A stretch of DNA of 64,000 bases from Mauremys mutica (lineage: Eukaryota > Chordata > Testudines > Geoemydidae): NCBI RefSeq assembly GCF_020497125.1, contig NC_059081.1:17331105-17395104 (forward strand), written 5' to 3'. This document shows, one piece after another, positions 1-11,300 of this stretch (the stretch's first letter is position 1; each line of letters begins with the position of its first letter). The position numbers and the translations under genes are program-made. Below the pieces are notes generated by a model. That model was not told where the DNA came from. It did no database searches and saw only the letters and a program-made list of their open reading frames with translations.

Positions 1-501
1 TACACTCTTTGTTTTTAAATCAGCAGATGATGAGTTCCAGAATGCTTGAACCATTGAGAACCTCAAGAGCTGCAGAGTTAAACCCTGATCTGCATGGGAG
101 GCTATGGAAGAATGGAAAGGAGCAACCTTCACCATTTTGCCAACCAGGATGGAAAATGTGTTCCATTCCTCTCGCCACCCCTTCCACCACCACAGCCCCT
201 CCTCCCTGCCCGAGGTAGCTGAAAACAAAAGGCTGGCGAATCAGGATCAGAGAGGAAAAAAATGGACCAGCACAACAGGTCAGTGCCCCTGGGAAGTTGC
301 TAGCCAGGGCAACTTCCCTGCGTACCCACTCCTAGACTCAACTTGCACATTCACAGGGCCTCATCTCCAGCTCTCACTGTAGTAAATGGGAGTCTTTCCA
401 TTGTCTTCAATGCAAGCTGAGTCATGACTTCAATGAGGCCTAATTTCTCCTGGGCCAAAGAGATTTTTTAAAAAAAGAAACCCAAATAAAACAACACAAG
501 C
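1..501. other. Non-coding stretch, nothing recognised
   Basis: The short open frames here lack coding character and known motifs. I see no terminal repeats or tandem structure. Confidence 0.6.
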
Positions 502-733
502 TGTAAAGAACTCATGCAGCCTGTGCAGGGCATGTGATTACATGAATATAGCTTACCACCTATTGGTCACTGCTCACCAGAGACTGCCCATGGCAGCTAT
601 ATATGAACCCAGAAAGTACTGCTCATTGTCTGGCTCCTTATCTGCTAGGTTCTGTGTTGTGTTTCTGGATTAAAACCTGATGTTGCTTCAGCTGAACCTG
701 AATCTGTTGTGAGTGTTATCTTGTTTCATGACA
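502..733 (+). repeat. Possible solo LTR fragment
   Basis: A TATA-like string (tatatatgaa, about 598) is followed about 70 bases later by an ATTAAA polyadenylation-like signal (about 670). The stretch can be framed as TG...CA. This is the layout of a short vertebrate LTR, but I see no clear target duplication or internal region. The borders are guesses. Confidence 0.28.
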
Positions 734-792
734 AGAATGCAATTTTAGTTGTAGTCAAATTTAAAAATACTGTGTGCCTTGTACCTTGTGCA

Positions 793-920
793 TAGGGTGA
801 CCAGATAGCAAATGTGAAAAATCAGGATGGGGGTGAGGGGTAATAAGAGCCCATATTTAAAAAAAAAAAGCCTCAAATATCAGGACTGTCCCTATAAAAT
901 CAGAACATCCGGTCATCCTT
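793..920 (+). mobile_element. Short hAT-type MITE, copy A
   Basis: About 128 bp with inverted ends (TAGGGTGACC and a decayed GGTCATCCTT). The family recurs at 25853-25983 and 60686-60807. The third copy has an 8-bp target duplication, which is the basis for the hAT assignment. The flanks here show no clear duplication, as expected for an older copy. Confidence 0.75.
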
Positions 921-3659
921 CAGCTGTGAAAAGTGGGTGTAAAACATTACTATTTGAATTAGTTAATGGTTACAAAAGATGCAATGGAGAATCAAGCCCA
1001 TTAGATTTGAAAAGCAGATGAAGGCTCATTCTATTTAACAACACCATACAAAGTCCATATCCACTCCAACATCTACTCTTAGCTCACAGATGTCCAAGGC
1101 CTTTTTAAGCAGTGCTTCTGTCCTTTATGCTAAATGAGCCAGAACTTCATCATCATACAACCATGCAGGTTGATGAGGATGTGACACTGTTACTCAGTCT
1201 ACTTGTCTCCACCACAGACCTGAGGCTGACCTTGGCAGGGAAATGTCATCCCTTGATGACATGACACAGAGGAATTCTTATGATCCATCAATGACAAGAT
1301 TGTATCTGCAACTTCGGGGGAGCAGAAAAATAATCAACCAGAAAAACAGCACCAGTTTATGGAGCCTTTTAATGTGTGACTATGCCACTATATAAGATTC
1401 TTGTGGCTTGCATTTACTGGGCCAGATCCTCAGCTGGTGTAAATTGGGGTAATTCCATTGAAGTCTTATATTTCCATTTTCCTCAGTCTTAGATTTATAT
1501 GTAGGTTTTAACATTTTTTTTTAATTATTACAATGTAAAGAAATGACAATTGGATCTGAAATTATTTGATTCAGAAATGTATTTAAATTTCAAAAAGCTC
1601 CCAGCAATAGAACAGGAAAGCATGTGCCAAATAAACTCAATGGAACAAGAGAACAAATGTTAAGAAATGCTTGGAAATTACGTCACGTAGCACCATGAAA
1701 AATCTATATTTGAATACTTGTTATCCATGCAAATAAAAAAATAAACAAATAAAAGGGCAAGCTTGCCCTGCAACATTCACCATCCTTAACGCTCCCCAGC
1801 TTTTAACTCCCTCTTTGCCTCTAACTTTCTACCTTCATCTTCTCCCTTCCCTACTCATTCTCTTCAGTTTTCCCCTATTTTGGTAATGGCTGAGCAATCC
1901 ACCCAACTCTCATCTGCCTGGTTAATTCCCTGTTATTACTTTACTCTTTTATTTAGCTTTGCAAAACATTTTGAGATATACACACTATACAGTATGAAGT
2001 TGTATTGTAATGTATAAACAAGGGGCCGTTGGATCGTCCCTTCCCCTCTGTAACAGGTTCACTGAGAGTTTTGTTTTAAGCAGCTACGGGCAGTTTGATG
2101 AAATGGTATTTTAATATCTGAGCATCTCTGCCACAAAAGTGACTAATCTGGGGTCAACCAGTTGATGTGAGCTTCCTATTTTACAAGCATAACAAATGGA
2201 AGAAAATCAAAGTGCATTAGACATCATCATTTCACCTGTTTTGTTTCTTTATCATGAGAGCCTCAGTGAAAATCATAGTGGAACTTTTCAGAAGCCTACT
2301 CATCTTTTGCATAGGAAGAAGGCCAGGGCTTTGATCACTGGATGCCTGGGAAAATTTCAAATCCCAAACTTCTCATTAAACCTCAATGAGATTTTCCAGC
2401 TGGCAACACATGATCATAGAATACTACTCAATAATGTAAAACTCCACGTTGCACAGCATCATTGTTGATGATGGCTCTGATGCTTGTGGTTATAAACAAG
2501 TGCCCTTCAGCATGCATTGTGTGAACAACAATTTTCCACCCCTTCAAAAAAATATTGGATAGTATTAAATACTAGCAAAGACTTTGTATTGTAATCAAAA
2601 AGACATATCCATTTACACGCGATTTAATTTTGCTTAATTCCTGTGGTCAGTCTCTGATCACAATACATGAAGATCTCAACACAAGAGTATGAATTTTAGT
2701 TTGCAGAACTTACTATAAACTGTACACATTCTTCTTTTAGTCTTGTTAGCTTGTACTGTTATTAACCAGAATTAGAAACTTTACTTTAGACTCCTTATTA
2801 AAGGACATGATTCCTATGAACCACCAGAGTGATATTGGCCACCAGATGTCACCCATTTTCTATTTGCATTCCCTTAAGATATGTGCATGCAGATTGGGAA
2901 AACACACTCCTCTAACGGCTGCATTAAATAGAGTCTGTCAAGCCACTCACAATTTATTCATTTCCTCCCTTATAAAAATGTCCTACAGCATTTTGTACTA
3001 ATGGTCCCAAACACTGCAGCTTAGACTAGGCACCTTAGTAATTTTAAAACTGTATTTTATAAACAAGTTAATAAATGAAAAATCAGACAAATGTACTGTA
3101 CTGCAAATATCTCTTCACTGTGCAATGTTTAGAAAAAGTTAGCTGATGTAATTAATCCACGTCCTTCAGACAAAAGATTACTATCACAGGCAAAATCTTG
3201 TCCCAACCACTATCTCACACATTTTGGGAGACATCTCCATCTACAAACACAAATGAATTTAAAGTGATACCTTTAGCAGATAGTGGTAGTAAGTCTATAT
3301 CTGCTAACTATCACTCCCTCAGTGACAGTCAAGGATTTGTCCTGCTATCATGCACCTTAGATGAAATATAACTCAAAACTCATGGCTGTAGCAAAGGAAC
3401 AAGGTTCATGTGCAGGTCCTTCTACCAAACACTAGGGCATACTGCTTCCATCCGGTCTTTGTCACTTCCCCTTGCTGGCTTCCTTAACCTCTTGGTAGCA
3501 GTCAGTGCAGCACAGAAAGTGGCTCAGGCAGCAAAGAGGAGAGACAGAAAATGGGGAAACAGAAGAGGCCAGAACTTGCAGCCTCATGCTCATACTACTG
3601 GGCTCTGAGCAGCAGCTGCAGCGGCCCTTGTCATCCCTGGAAGGGGGCAAGTACATGTG
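921..3659. other. Non-coding stretch, old repeat fragment only
   Basis: No exon or gene is recognisable. Around 1418-1475 there is a fragment resembling an old amniote repeat (ccagatcctcagctggtg, then ccattgaagtc). The rest is AT-rich unique-looking sequence. Confidence 0.5.
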
Positions 3660-3930
3660 TGAATAGGGAAGATGAGACAGGATGCAGGCGTAGAATGTTG
3701 GGGGTGGGAATAGGATGATGGTGAAGGAAAATAGGACCAGATGGGTGACAAGGAGGAAAAGGATTGAGGGAGGAAACTGGAACATACGAAGAGGAGAGGA
3801 CCACTGGAAAGTGCAGGCAGAAAGGATCAAGGGCTGGCCAAAGAAGAAGAAAATGGTGGAAAAAATAAAGAGAGGAGAGACTGACAATGATAGGAGAAAA
3901 GGAAGACAGTAAAAGAGGGCAAGGAGAGGC
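3660..3930 (+). repeat. Purine-rich tract
   Basis: The plus strand is strongly biased to A and G for about 270 bases, so the minus strand reads as a long pyrimidine-rich open frame. That frame (205 codons from 4079 leftward) has no recognisable domain and runs into the fold-back element at 4001, so I treat it as a composition artefact. Confidence 0.5.
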
Positions 3931-4000
3931 TTGTGGCTATTCCAAGGTATTGGGAGAGCTAACACCAACTCAGTGGATGAACTTGAGCAAGTCATGTCAC

Positions 4001-4275
4001 CAGGGGCAGCTCTAGCCATTTCGCCGCCCCAAGCATGGCGGCACGCCGCGGGCGGCGCTCTGCCGGTTGCCGGTCCCACAGCTCCGGTGGACCTCCCGCA
4101 GGTGTGCCTGCGGATGCTCCATCAAAGCCGCGGGACCAGCGGACCCTCCGCTGGCACGCCTGCGGGAGGTCCACCGGAGCCCTGCCTGCCGCCCTCCCAG
4201 CGACCCGCAGAGCGCCCCCCGCGGCATGCCGCCCCAAGCACGCGCTTGGCGTGCTGGGACCTGGAGCCGCCCCTG
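4001..4275. mobile_element. GC-rich fold-back hAT element (275 bp)
   Basis: The ends are inverted (CAGGGGCAGCTC at the left, the complement of CAGGGGCGGCTC at the right). The interior is about 70% GC and largely self-complementary, and both halves contain the cctgcgggaggtccaccgg-type block in opposite orientation. A perfect 8-bp duplication, CATGTCAC, sits at 3993-4000 and 4276-4283. CAGGGG ends with an 8-bp duplication are typical of hAT transposons. It has no coding capacity, and the several overlapping open frames here come from its high GC content. Confidence 0.85.
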
Positions 4276-4283
4276 CATGTCAC

Positions 4284-4984
4284 ATCTCTGCACCTCATCT
4301 GTAAAAGGGAAAGTGTAATCTTTACATCTCAGAAAATTAAGGTGCCTTAAAATTCTAAGATGGAAGGTGGCTTGAGTGAATTTGGGAGTTGCCAATATAC
4401 AAATCCATTGCAAGAGAGGCTTCAGCTAAGGAAAGGCCGGGGAGCCTCCGAGGGATGGGAAACATGGTGGCAGTAGAGGTGCCTGAGCCAAACCCCCGGC
4501 TTCAGTGGATTACACCAGTTGAGGATTTGGCCTCCTCTTATCCCAGTGGGCCAAACCTACTCATGTATGCATTCCCAGAGCCAGCATGTGTCATGGGGAG
4601 CATTTGAGGCAAGGTAAGGTGAGAAGCTTGCAGACAGTCCCTGATTGGATTTAGCTTTTGTGCTGTCTGTGGTGGGGATGTGAATATGCAGATGGCTCCT
4701 AGTTGCACCCTTATTGGACACGGTTCTTTATTGATCAGGGAATTGGTGGACCATGGCTAGTTGGACTAGATTATTGTACATGACCTCCGGGCAGCCTGAT
4801 ACTTTGTAGCTGTTCCTTTCTTGGGCTTGTTAACTCTCCCCAACAGTACTTACACTAGCAGTTTGCAAGCAATCTTTGGCTGTGCTGGTAACTTGATATT
4901 CTCTGCTGGTGATGGGTAGTTGTGCAGGCACACACGCACCCACCCCAACAACACTGGGGATTTGATGTCCCTCCCTGCCTGAGT
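4284..4984. other. Non-coding stretch, nothing recognised
   Basis: No gene or clear repeat structure was seen between the hAT element and the next fold-back repeat. Confidence 0.5.
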
Positions 4985-5205
4985 CGGTACAAGAAGTGGT
5001 GTAGCCCTGTTGGTCCCAGGATAGTAGACAAGGTGGGTGCAATGAGATATTTTATTGGACCAACTTCTGTTGGCGGTGAAAGAGACAAACTTTCAAGCTA
5101 CACAGAGCTCTTCCTCGCACTTGTGTAGCTCAGAAGTTTGTCTCTCTCAATAACAGAAGTTGGTCCCATAAAAGACCTTAAATCACCCCCTTTGTCTCTC
5201 TAGAT
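4985..5205 (+). repeat. Fold-back interspersed repeat (GTTGGTCC family)
   Basis: The left part runs from gtagccctgttggtcccagg through ttattggaccaacttctg. The right part (about 5120-5205) is an imperfect inverted copy of it, including gtttgtctct and cagaagttggtccca. A related, shorter fold-back copy lies at about 52455-52600. The architecture resembles the fold-back elements at 10450 and 15076. Confidence 0.6.
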
Positions 5206-5289
5206 CTGATGAGATCTGAGGGGCTCGCCGCATGAAAATTAGCTCCTTTGCTCTTGCGGGCTCTCTGTGCATGGCCCCGGCGGGCGGGG

Positions 5290-5502
5290 TGTGTAGTTTG
5301 CAGATGCTCCCTTGTTGTCTGTGCGCCCGCACGGGCAGCAAGCAGCTTGCAGACGCTCCTTTGCTGTGCGCGCTCCCGACCAGGCGTGCACTTTGCAGAC
5401 GCTCCCTTGCGGTGCGCGCTCCCGACCAGGCGTGCACTTTGCAGACGCTCCCTTGCGGTGCACGCTCCCGGCCGGACGTGCACTTTGCAGACGCTCCCTG
5501 TT
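5290..5502 (+). repeat. 46-bp tandem repeat, about 5 units
   Basis: The block tttgcagacgctccc recurs near 5297, 5346, 5392, 5438 and 5484, so the period is about 46-49 bases. Between the blocks lies gcgcgctcccgaccaggcg or a variant. The array sits inside the CpG island. Confidence 0.85.
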
Positions 5503-5601
5503 CGCCAGCCTCCCTGACCTCGCCACCGCTCCCAGGTGCCGGCCCCAGCTGTGGCGCCGCAGCTGCTCCCCGGCGCGGCGCACTGGTGGCTCCGGCGGAC
5601 G

Positions 5602-5634
5602 ATGGGCGATGGGCTCGACCCGGCGTGGAAGGAG
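5602..5634 (+). CDS. Possible short first coding exon (11 codons), unrecognised
   Basis: Two in-frame ATG codons (5602 and 5611) are followed by an open frame reading MGDGLDPAWKE. It ends at AAGGAG, immediately before a consensus splice donor GTGAGC (5635-5640). The phase is 0. The setting, a CpG island followed by AT-rich sequence, fits a first exon. I do not recognise the peptide and see no convincing partner exon downstream in the window. It could equally be 5' untranslated sequence or chance. Confidence 0.2.
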
Positions 5635-5717
5635 GTGAGCGGCGCGCGGGTCCCTGCCCATCCCCGGCCGGGCGGGAGCGGCGAGCTCGGGCTCCCTGCG
5701 GACAGCTGGGGGAAGCA

Positions 5718-7870
5718 CAACACACACACACACACACACAGCGCCCCTGTGCCGGGGGGGGACGGGACTCGGGGACACACACACACACACACACAGCGCC
5801 CCTGTGCCGGGGGGGGACTCGGGGACACACACACACCGCCCCTGTGCCGGGGGGGGGGACTCGGGGACACACACACACCGCCCCTGTGCCGGGGGGGGAC
5901 TCGGGGACACACAAACACCGCCCCTGTGCCGGGGGGGGGACTCGGGGACGGACACACACACCGCCCCTGTGCCGGGGGGGGGACTCGGGGACACACACAC
6001 AGCGCCCTTGTGTCGGGGGGGGGACTCGGACACACACACACACCGCCCCTGTGCCGGGGGGGGGGACTCGGACACACACACACGCTCAGCGCCCCTGGGC
6101 CGGGGGGGACGGACTCGGACACACACACACACACACACAGCGCCCTTGTGCCGGGAGGGACACGGGGACACACACACCGCCCCTATGCCCGGGGGGGGGG
6201 GACTCGGACACACACACACACAGCGCCCTTGTGCCGGGGGGGGGAGGACTCGGGGCCACCCCCCCTCGCCCCTGTGCCGGGGGGGGACTCGGACACACAC
6301 ACACACCCCGCCCCTGTGCCGGGGGGGGGACTCGGGACACACACACACCCCGCCCCTGTGCCGGGGGGGGGGACTCGGGGACACACACACACACCGCCCC
6401 TATGCCGGGGGGGACACGGGGACACACACACACACACACACACCGCCCCTATGCCGGGGGGGACTCGGGGACACACACACACACCGCCCCTATGCCGGGG
6501 GGGACTCGGGGACACACACAGCTCCCCTGTGCCTGGGGGCACGGGGGACTCGGACACATACACCCCGCCCCTGGGGCGGGGAAGGGATACACAAACACAG
6601 CACCCCTGTGCGGGCGGTGACGGGGAGACTCGGACACACACAGCGCCCCTGTGCCTGGGGGCACGGGGGACTCGGACACACACAGCGCCCCTGTGCTTGG
6701 AGGGGGGACTCAGACGGACACACACACACACACAGCCCCCCTGTGCCTGGGGGGAGGGGAGGGAACTCGGACACACACACACAGCCCCCCTGTGCCTGGG
6801 GGGAGGGGAGGGAACTCAGACACACACACACAACGCCCCTGTGCCTGGGGGGAGGGGAGGGGACTCAGACACACACACACAGCGCCCCTGTGCCTGGAGG
6901 GGGGACTCAGACGGACACACACACACACACAGTGCCCCTGTGCCTGGGGGGAGGGGAGGGAACTCAGACACACACACACACAGCGCCCCTGTGCCTGGGG
7001 GGGGAGGGACACTTGGACACATGCACAGTGCCCCTGGGGGGGGGACGGGACAGACACACACTTGGACACACACGCACATATAGCGCCCCTGTGTCTGGGG
7101 GCGGGGACTCAGACACACACACACACACAGCGCCCCTGTGCGGGGGGGGGGGGAGGGACACTTGGACACACAGGCAGCGCCCCTGTCCCAGGGAGGGGGA
7201 GGCATGACCCACTTGGACACACACACACACAGACACAGGGGGAAGCACAGGACACGCACAGCCCCTGGCGCGGGGGAGGGATACACACACACACTGCCCC
7301 TGTACGGGGGGGCGGGAAGAGGAGGACATGGACACACAGCCCCTGGCTGGGGTAGGGAGGACACAGCCCCTGGCACGGGTGTGGGGGGGGGGAACAAGAC
7401 ACGGGCACACACGTACAGACAGCACCTAGTGCTGTGGTGTGTGGGTGACACACGGACACAGCACTTGTCTGTGGGCACGGACACTCAGCCCCTGGCACGC
7501 GGAGTGGGGGGACAGGACATGGAGACACACAGCGCCGGTGGGGGGAGACACCCAGACACAGAGTGCCTGTGTGTGTGTGAGGGGGGGACTGGGGTGAAGA
7601 CACCTGGACACAGAGTGCCTGTCGGGGGGAGGAGGGGGCGTGGAGACACCCAGACACAGCGCATCTGTGGGGACAGGGTGCGGAGACACATGGACACAGC
7701 GCCTGTGGGGAGGAACAGGGCGTGGAGAGACACAGATACACACACGGAGCCCCTGTGCTGGGGGTGGGACGGACACGGGGACACACGGAGCCCCTGTGCT
7801 GAGGGGGACGCGACAGATGGACATGGACACACATGCAGACGGAGCCCCTGTGCTGGGACACACACACAAT
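5718..7870 (+). repeat. Large CA / G-run minisatellite, about 40 units
   Basis: Tandem units of roughly 38-55 bases each hold a (CA)n run, a cgcccctgtgcc-type core, a run of 5-10 G and a gactcgg block. Units degrade rightward, with cctgtgcctgggggg variants from about 6520 and irregular units after 7200. Stop codons are rare in all frames because of the composition, so open frames of more than 460 codons appear on both strands. They encode only His-Thr or Cys-Val-Pro repeats and are not genes. G-quadruplex and Z-DNA potential is high. Confidence 0.95.
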
Positions 7871-9639
7871 CCTGCACCGGTGGTGGGAACGTGCGCACTA
7901 CCCCAAGCAGCGGGCGTGGGCAGCGCAGCTGGTGCACAGCCTCCTGCCCCTGTGCACTCACTCACTCTCAGCCCCTGCCTCTCTGCATGGAGGGGCAGAC
8001 ACCCCTTGCCTCTTTGTGGGTGGGGTGGAGCCGCAGCCTCTCTCCTTTACCCTTGCCTCTGAGCTGCTGTCTCTTCTAACCACTGTCTGTGCTGGGAATG
8101 TATAGCTGGTCCAGCCCCTTTCTCTGCCAGGGACAGCATACCTCTGTGGGCTAGTGGCCAAATGCTGCCATCCCAGTTATGCAGGGGACTCTTCAGAGGT
8201 GCTTCTAGCCATGCCCTCTGCTCCTGCAGATCTATAGCTGCTAGCTACTAAGCTGTGGTCTTCTTGCCTTTCTAGGCAGTATTTTTAAGGTGTTTTTGTG
8301 GCTGTAAATGCTGTAAAGTCTTATACAAGGTTAGTGTGATGAAGACAGCCTGAACAACACCCCGTAACTCTCTAGCCCCCCTAGGTGACCAGTGACCAAA
8401 GTGTAGTGTGTTATTGAGAGCAGGTGTAGCATTGAGCAAAGTATTGTTCGGAGCCAAGTCTGATGGGGGACAGAGCATTTAATGGAGCTGTGTGAAAATC
8501 TTGGAATAAACACCCCAAATCTGGTAGAGTTCACTGGGGTTTTGTTACTAACCTAAAGAATCATTTTGAGTAGAGTCATAGACATGGACGGTGCTTTATG
8601 GAAGATGTGAAAAGACAGGTCCTTTCCACAAGGACCTTAACAGTAATTCAGACATAAGGCAGCAAAGGATGACAAATAAACAGTACGTGGAGGACAAATG
8701 TTTCAATAGCAAAAGATGAGTTATGCTTATGTTACAGAGACCAGGTTTGATACAAGACTTACAGTGCTGTGTAAATCTTTTAGATTAACTGGCAGCTCAA
8801 TTGTGGTTTGGGGTGAGTTTTGGTTTATGTCTTGCACTTCTTTCATTTTCCTCCAAACAGGAGGAGTATGTAAATTTCAAGATGTGAAAGTGTTAAAAGG
8901 TTCATTCAAACTGCTGTGATCTATGCCAGACAAGTTTTGTTTTCCCTGGTCTACTTAGTGTTTTTTGCTATCAATATAATTAATCTTGTTGCAGATTGGA
9001 AATTACAGTACCCTTTGTTTTCCTTGTGCGGTATTTCTTGTGCATCCAAATCTCCCCCTAAAACTCATGGAAATGCGGACTATGTAGGGAATGCAACATT
9101 AGGCCTTATTTAAGCATTTGTACATTTCAGATATAGATCAAATAAGATTATTTTTCTGCACACTTTAGAGTTTTTCTGACTAATTTTTGGCAGGTACTTT
9201 ATGTACAAGCATGTAATATTCAGTATGATGTGGAAATAAAATTTGAGGGGAAATTTTAGTTATTTTCATTTTAGAAAATGAGGCATTGTTCAAAAGGTCC
9301 CCATCCCCTCATTTTCTTTCAATAAAAATTCCATCAGTGTTAGTGTCTGACTGGAATCTACATATTATCTTGCAAGTATTGAATACAGTCCCGTTAGTGC
9401 CCATGTTTTCCCCTTGCAGGCTGATGGGAGCAATTATGGTCAATGAACTTCAAAGTAGAAACCTTCTCAGTAGCCTTGACAACTCCATCATTATAGTTTA
9501 TCGTGTCAGGAATCCCTTTAGATAGGGATTTATTCCCAAGGCTGAAGTCATTCAAGTGTATATTACATCCAAAAAACTATGCTGAAAGAATTGTACGGTT
9601 GCAAAGTCAGCTACTCAGAAGTTAGAAAATATGAGAGTT
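7871..9639. other. Non-coding stretch, nothing recognised
   Basis: The GC-rich right shoulder of the minisatellite fades into AT-rich sequence by about 8250. No exon, RNA gene or bounded repeat was seen. Confidence 0.5.
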
Positions 9640-11052
9640 AAGGTTGCGGCTCACTTATGCACATACATTATGATACAATCTTCATTACATGATCGCATGC
9701 TGGTTTTTTTCCATATGACCCCTGCCTCATCTGACATTGTGCAGTCTATATGGCTTTATAAAAAATTAATAAGAAGTGAATATAATCTAACTGGAATATG
9801 CTTCATGCAAAAGGTCTCTTGTAAGGTATCATTACAAAGCTTATTATCTACCGAGTGTGGTCATCCTATTTGTATAAACGTACCACTCTTGTATCTGAAA
9901 CTAGAAATATGAAATATAACTCTGAGGGCCTATTGTAATTATGTAAAGTGTGGCCCATTAATGGTGGTTTGAACTCTTGATGACTCGCATTAACTAGGAC
10001 CATTGTCTGCAAATGGCTGTGTTTTACCTGTAAGTCTTCCTGTATGTGTGTGTGCTGGCAAGTGGGTAATGAAGTCTTGCAGTGACATGTGATCATGTCA
10101 CCTGAACTGGAATCTGCCTTTAACCTGGTGACTTTCCATTGAGAAGGAGGGGATGGGAACTCAAGAGAGGGACAAAAGGATTTCTGCCTTATGCAAAAGA
10201 TATATAAAGGGGTGGAAGAGAACAAAGACAGAGAGGAGCCATCATGAAGAATCCCTTAGCCACCACCTGAGCTGGAACAAGAGCTGTACCAGAGGAAAGA
10301 ATTGTGCCCAGGCCTGGAAGGTGTTCAGTCTGAGGGAAAAAAAACTTACTGAAGCATCTCTGAGGGTGAGATTATCTGTATTCAGTTTGATTAGACATAG
10401 ATTTGCACATTTTATTTTATTTTGCTTGGTGACTTACTTTGTTCTGTCTAAGCTTTCGTGGGCTACAGCTCACTTCTGAGCTGTAGCCCACGAAAGCTTA
10501 TGCTGAAATAAATTTGTTAGTCTCTAAGGTGCCACAAGTACTTCTGTTCTTTTTGCGGATACAGACTAACACGGCTGCTACTCTGAAACCATTTGTTCTG
10601 TCTGTTACTACTTGTAACCACTTAAATCCTACTTTCTGTATTTAATAAAATCACTTTTTACTTATTAACTCAGAGTATGCATTAATACCTGGGGGAGCAA
10701 ACAACTGTGCATATCTCTCTGTCAGTGTTATAGAGGGCGAGTATTTATGCGTTTACCCTGCATAAGCTTTATACAGGGTAAAATGGATTTATTTGGGTTT
10801 AGACCCCATTGGGAGTTGGGCATCTGAGTGCTAAAGAGAAGCACACTTCTGTGAGCTGTTTTCAGGTAAACCTGCAGCTTTGGGGCAAGGAGTTCAGACC
10901 CTGGGTCTGTTTTGGAGCAGATGGGAATGTCTGGCTCAGCAAGACAGGGTGCTGGAGTCCTGAGCTGGCAGGGAAAACTGGAGCAGAGGTAGTCTTGGCA
11001 CATCAGTTGGCAGCTCCCAGGGGGGTTTCTGTGATCCAACCTGTCACACCTC
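9640..11052 (+). repeat. Probable long LTR, split by a short element
   Basis: Features in order are a TATA-like string (gatatataaagg, about 10198), a polyadenylation signal AATAAA about 450 bases on (about 10646), and a right end near a cctgtcaca string. A 142-bp element (10450-10591) interrupts it. Removing that element and one copy of its 12-bp duplication gives continuous sequence. No internal coding region is adjacent, so a solo LTR is likely. The left border is uncertain and the class unassigned. Confidence 0.4.
10450..10591 (-). mobile_element. Short interspersed element with fold-back 3' end
   Basis: Read on the minus strand it begins near tttcagagtagcagccgtg, then ttagtctgtatccgc. 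Its 3' end is a perfect hairpin with 23-bp arms (10450-10472 and 10477-10499) and a 4-base loop. A 12-bp duplication, TTTGTTCTGTCT, flanks it (10438-10449 and 10592-10603). Long variable-length duplications point to LINE-driven insertion rather than a DNA transposon. The ordinary 3' portion of the family (see 40175-40326) is replaced by the inverted copy. Confidence 0.75.
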
Positions 11053-11194
11053 ATTCTCTGAGTAGTTATTCATGTTCAGAGCCCAGTTCCAATTCACTTC
11101 AATGGAACTTGCTCAGTGCTCAGCACTCCTGCAAATCTGGCCCCAGTTGTCTGACACTGGGCATCTAGAAAAGTAGGACTACATAGTTAGTGGC

Positions 11195-11300
11195 CAACTG
11201 TGAACGTTGTGATTTAAGTGAGTTGCCCAGCATCACATAGGAGCTCCAGTTTTACAGGTGGCATTCAGCTTTGTTAACCACTAGACTGTCCTGTCTCTTG
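11195..11300 (+). repeat. MIR / CORE-SINE-like fragment
   Basis: The order gatttaagtgagttgccc, catcacatag and then ttgttaaccactagactg matches the layout of the 3' half of MIR-type SINEs. It is diverged and short. Confidence 0.45.

Larger units (their letters stand above)
5225..5720 (+). promoter_or_regulatory. CpG-rich island, possible promoter
   Basis: This block is markedly GC-rich and rich in CpG (gctcgccgc, gtgcgcgctcccg, ggcgcggcgc), unlike the AT-rich flanks. It contains no TATA box. Such islands in vertebrates often mark transcription starts, and a splice donor at 5635 would fit a start inside it. Part of the CpG content comes from a 46-bp tandem repeat, so a purely repeat-derived island is the main alternative. 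Confidence 0.4.

Noticed and set aside
3462..4079. A 205-codon minus-strand frame with hydrophobic stretches
   Set aside because: It comes from a pyrimidine-rich strand and runs into a hAT element. The apparent membrane segments reflect composition.
3931..4350. Plus-strand frame of 139 codons and several overlapping frames
   Set aside because: They lie across the GC-rich fold-back element, which has an 8-bp duplication and therefore explains the sequence.
5232..7207. Open frames of 462, 515 and 467 codons (plus) and up to 383 codons (minus)
   Set aside because: They lie in the CA/G-run minisatellite and are open in several frames at once. The products are simple His-Thr or Cys-Val-Pro repeats, with no domains.
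5718..7870. CRISPR-like array
   Set aside because: There are no unique spacers between conserved repeats. Units grade into each other and the genome is a vertebrate's.
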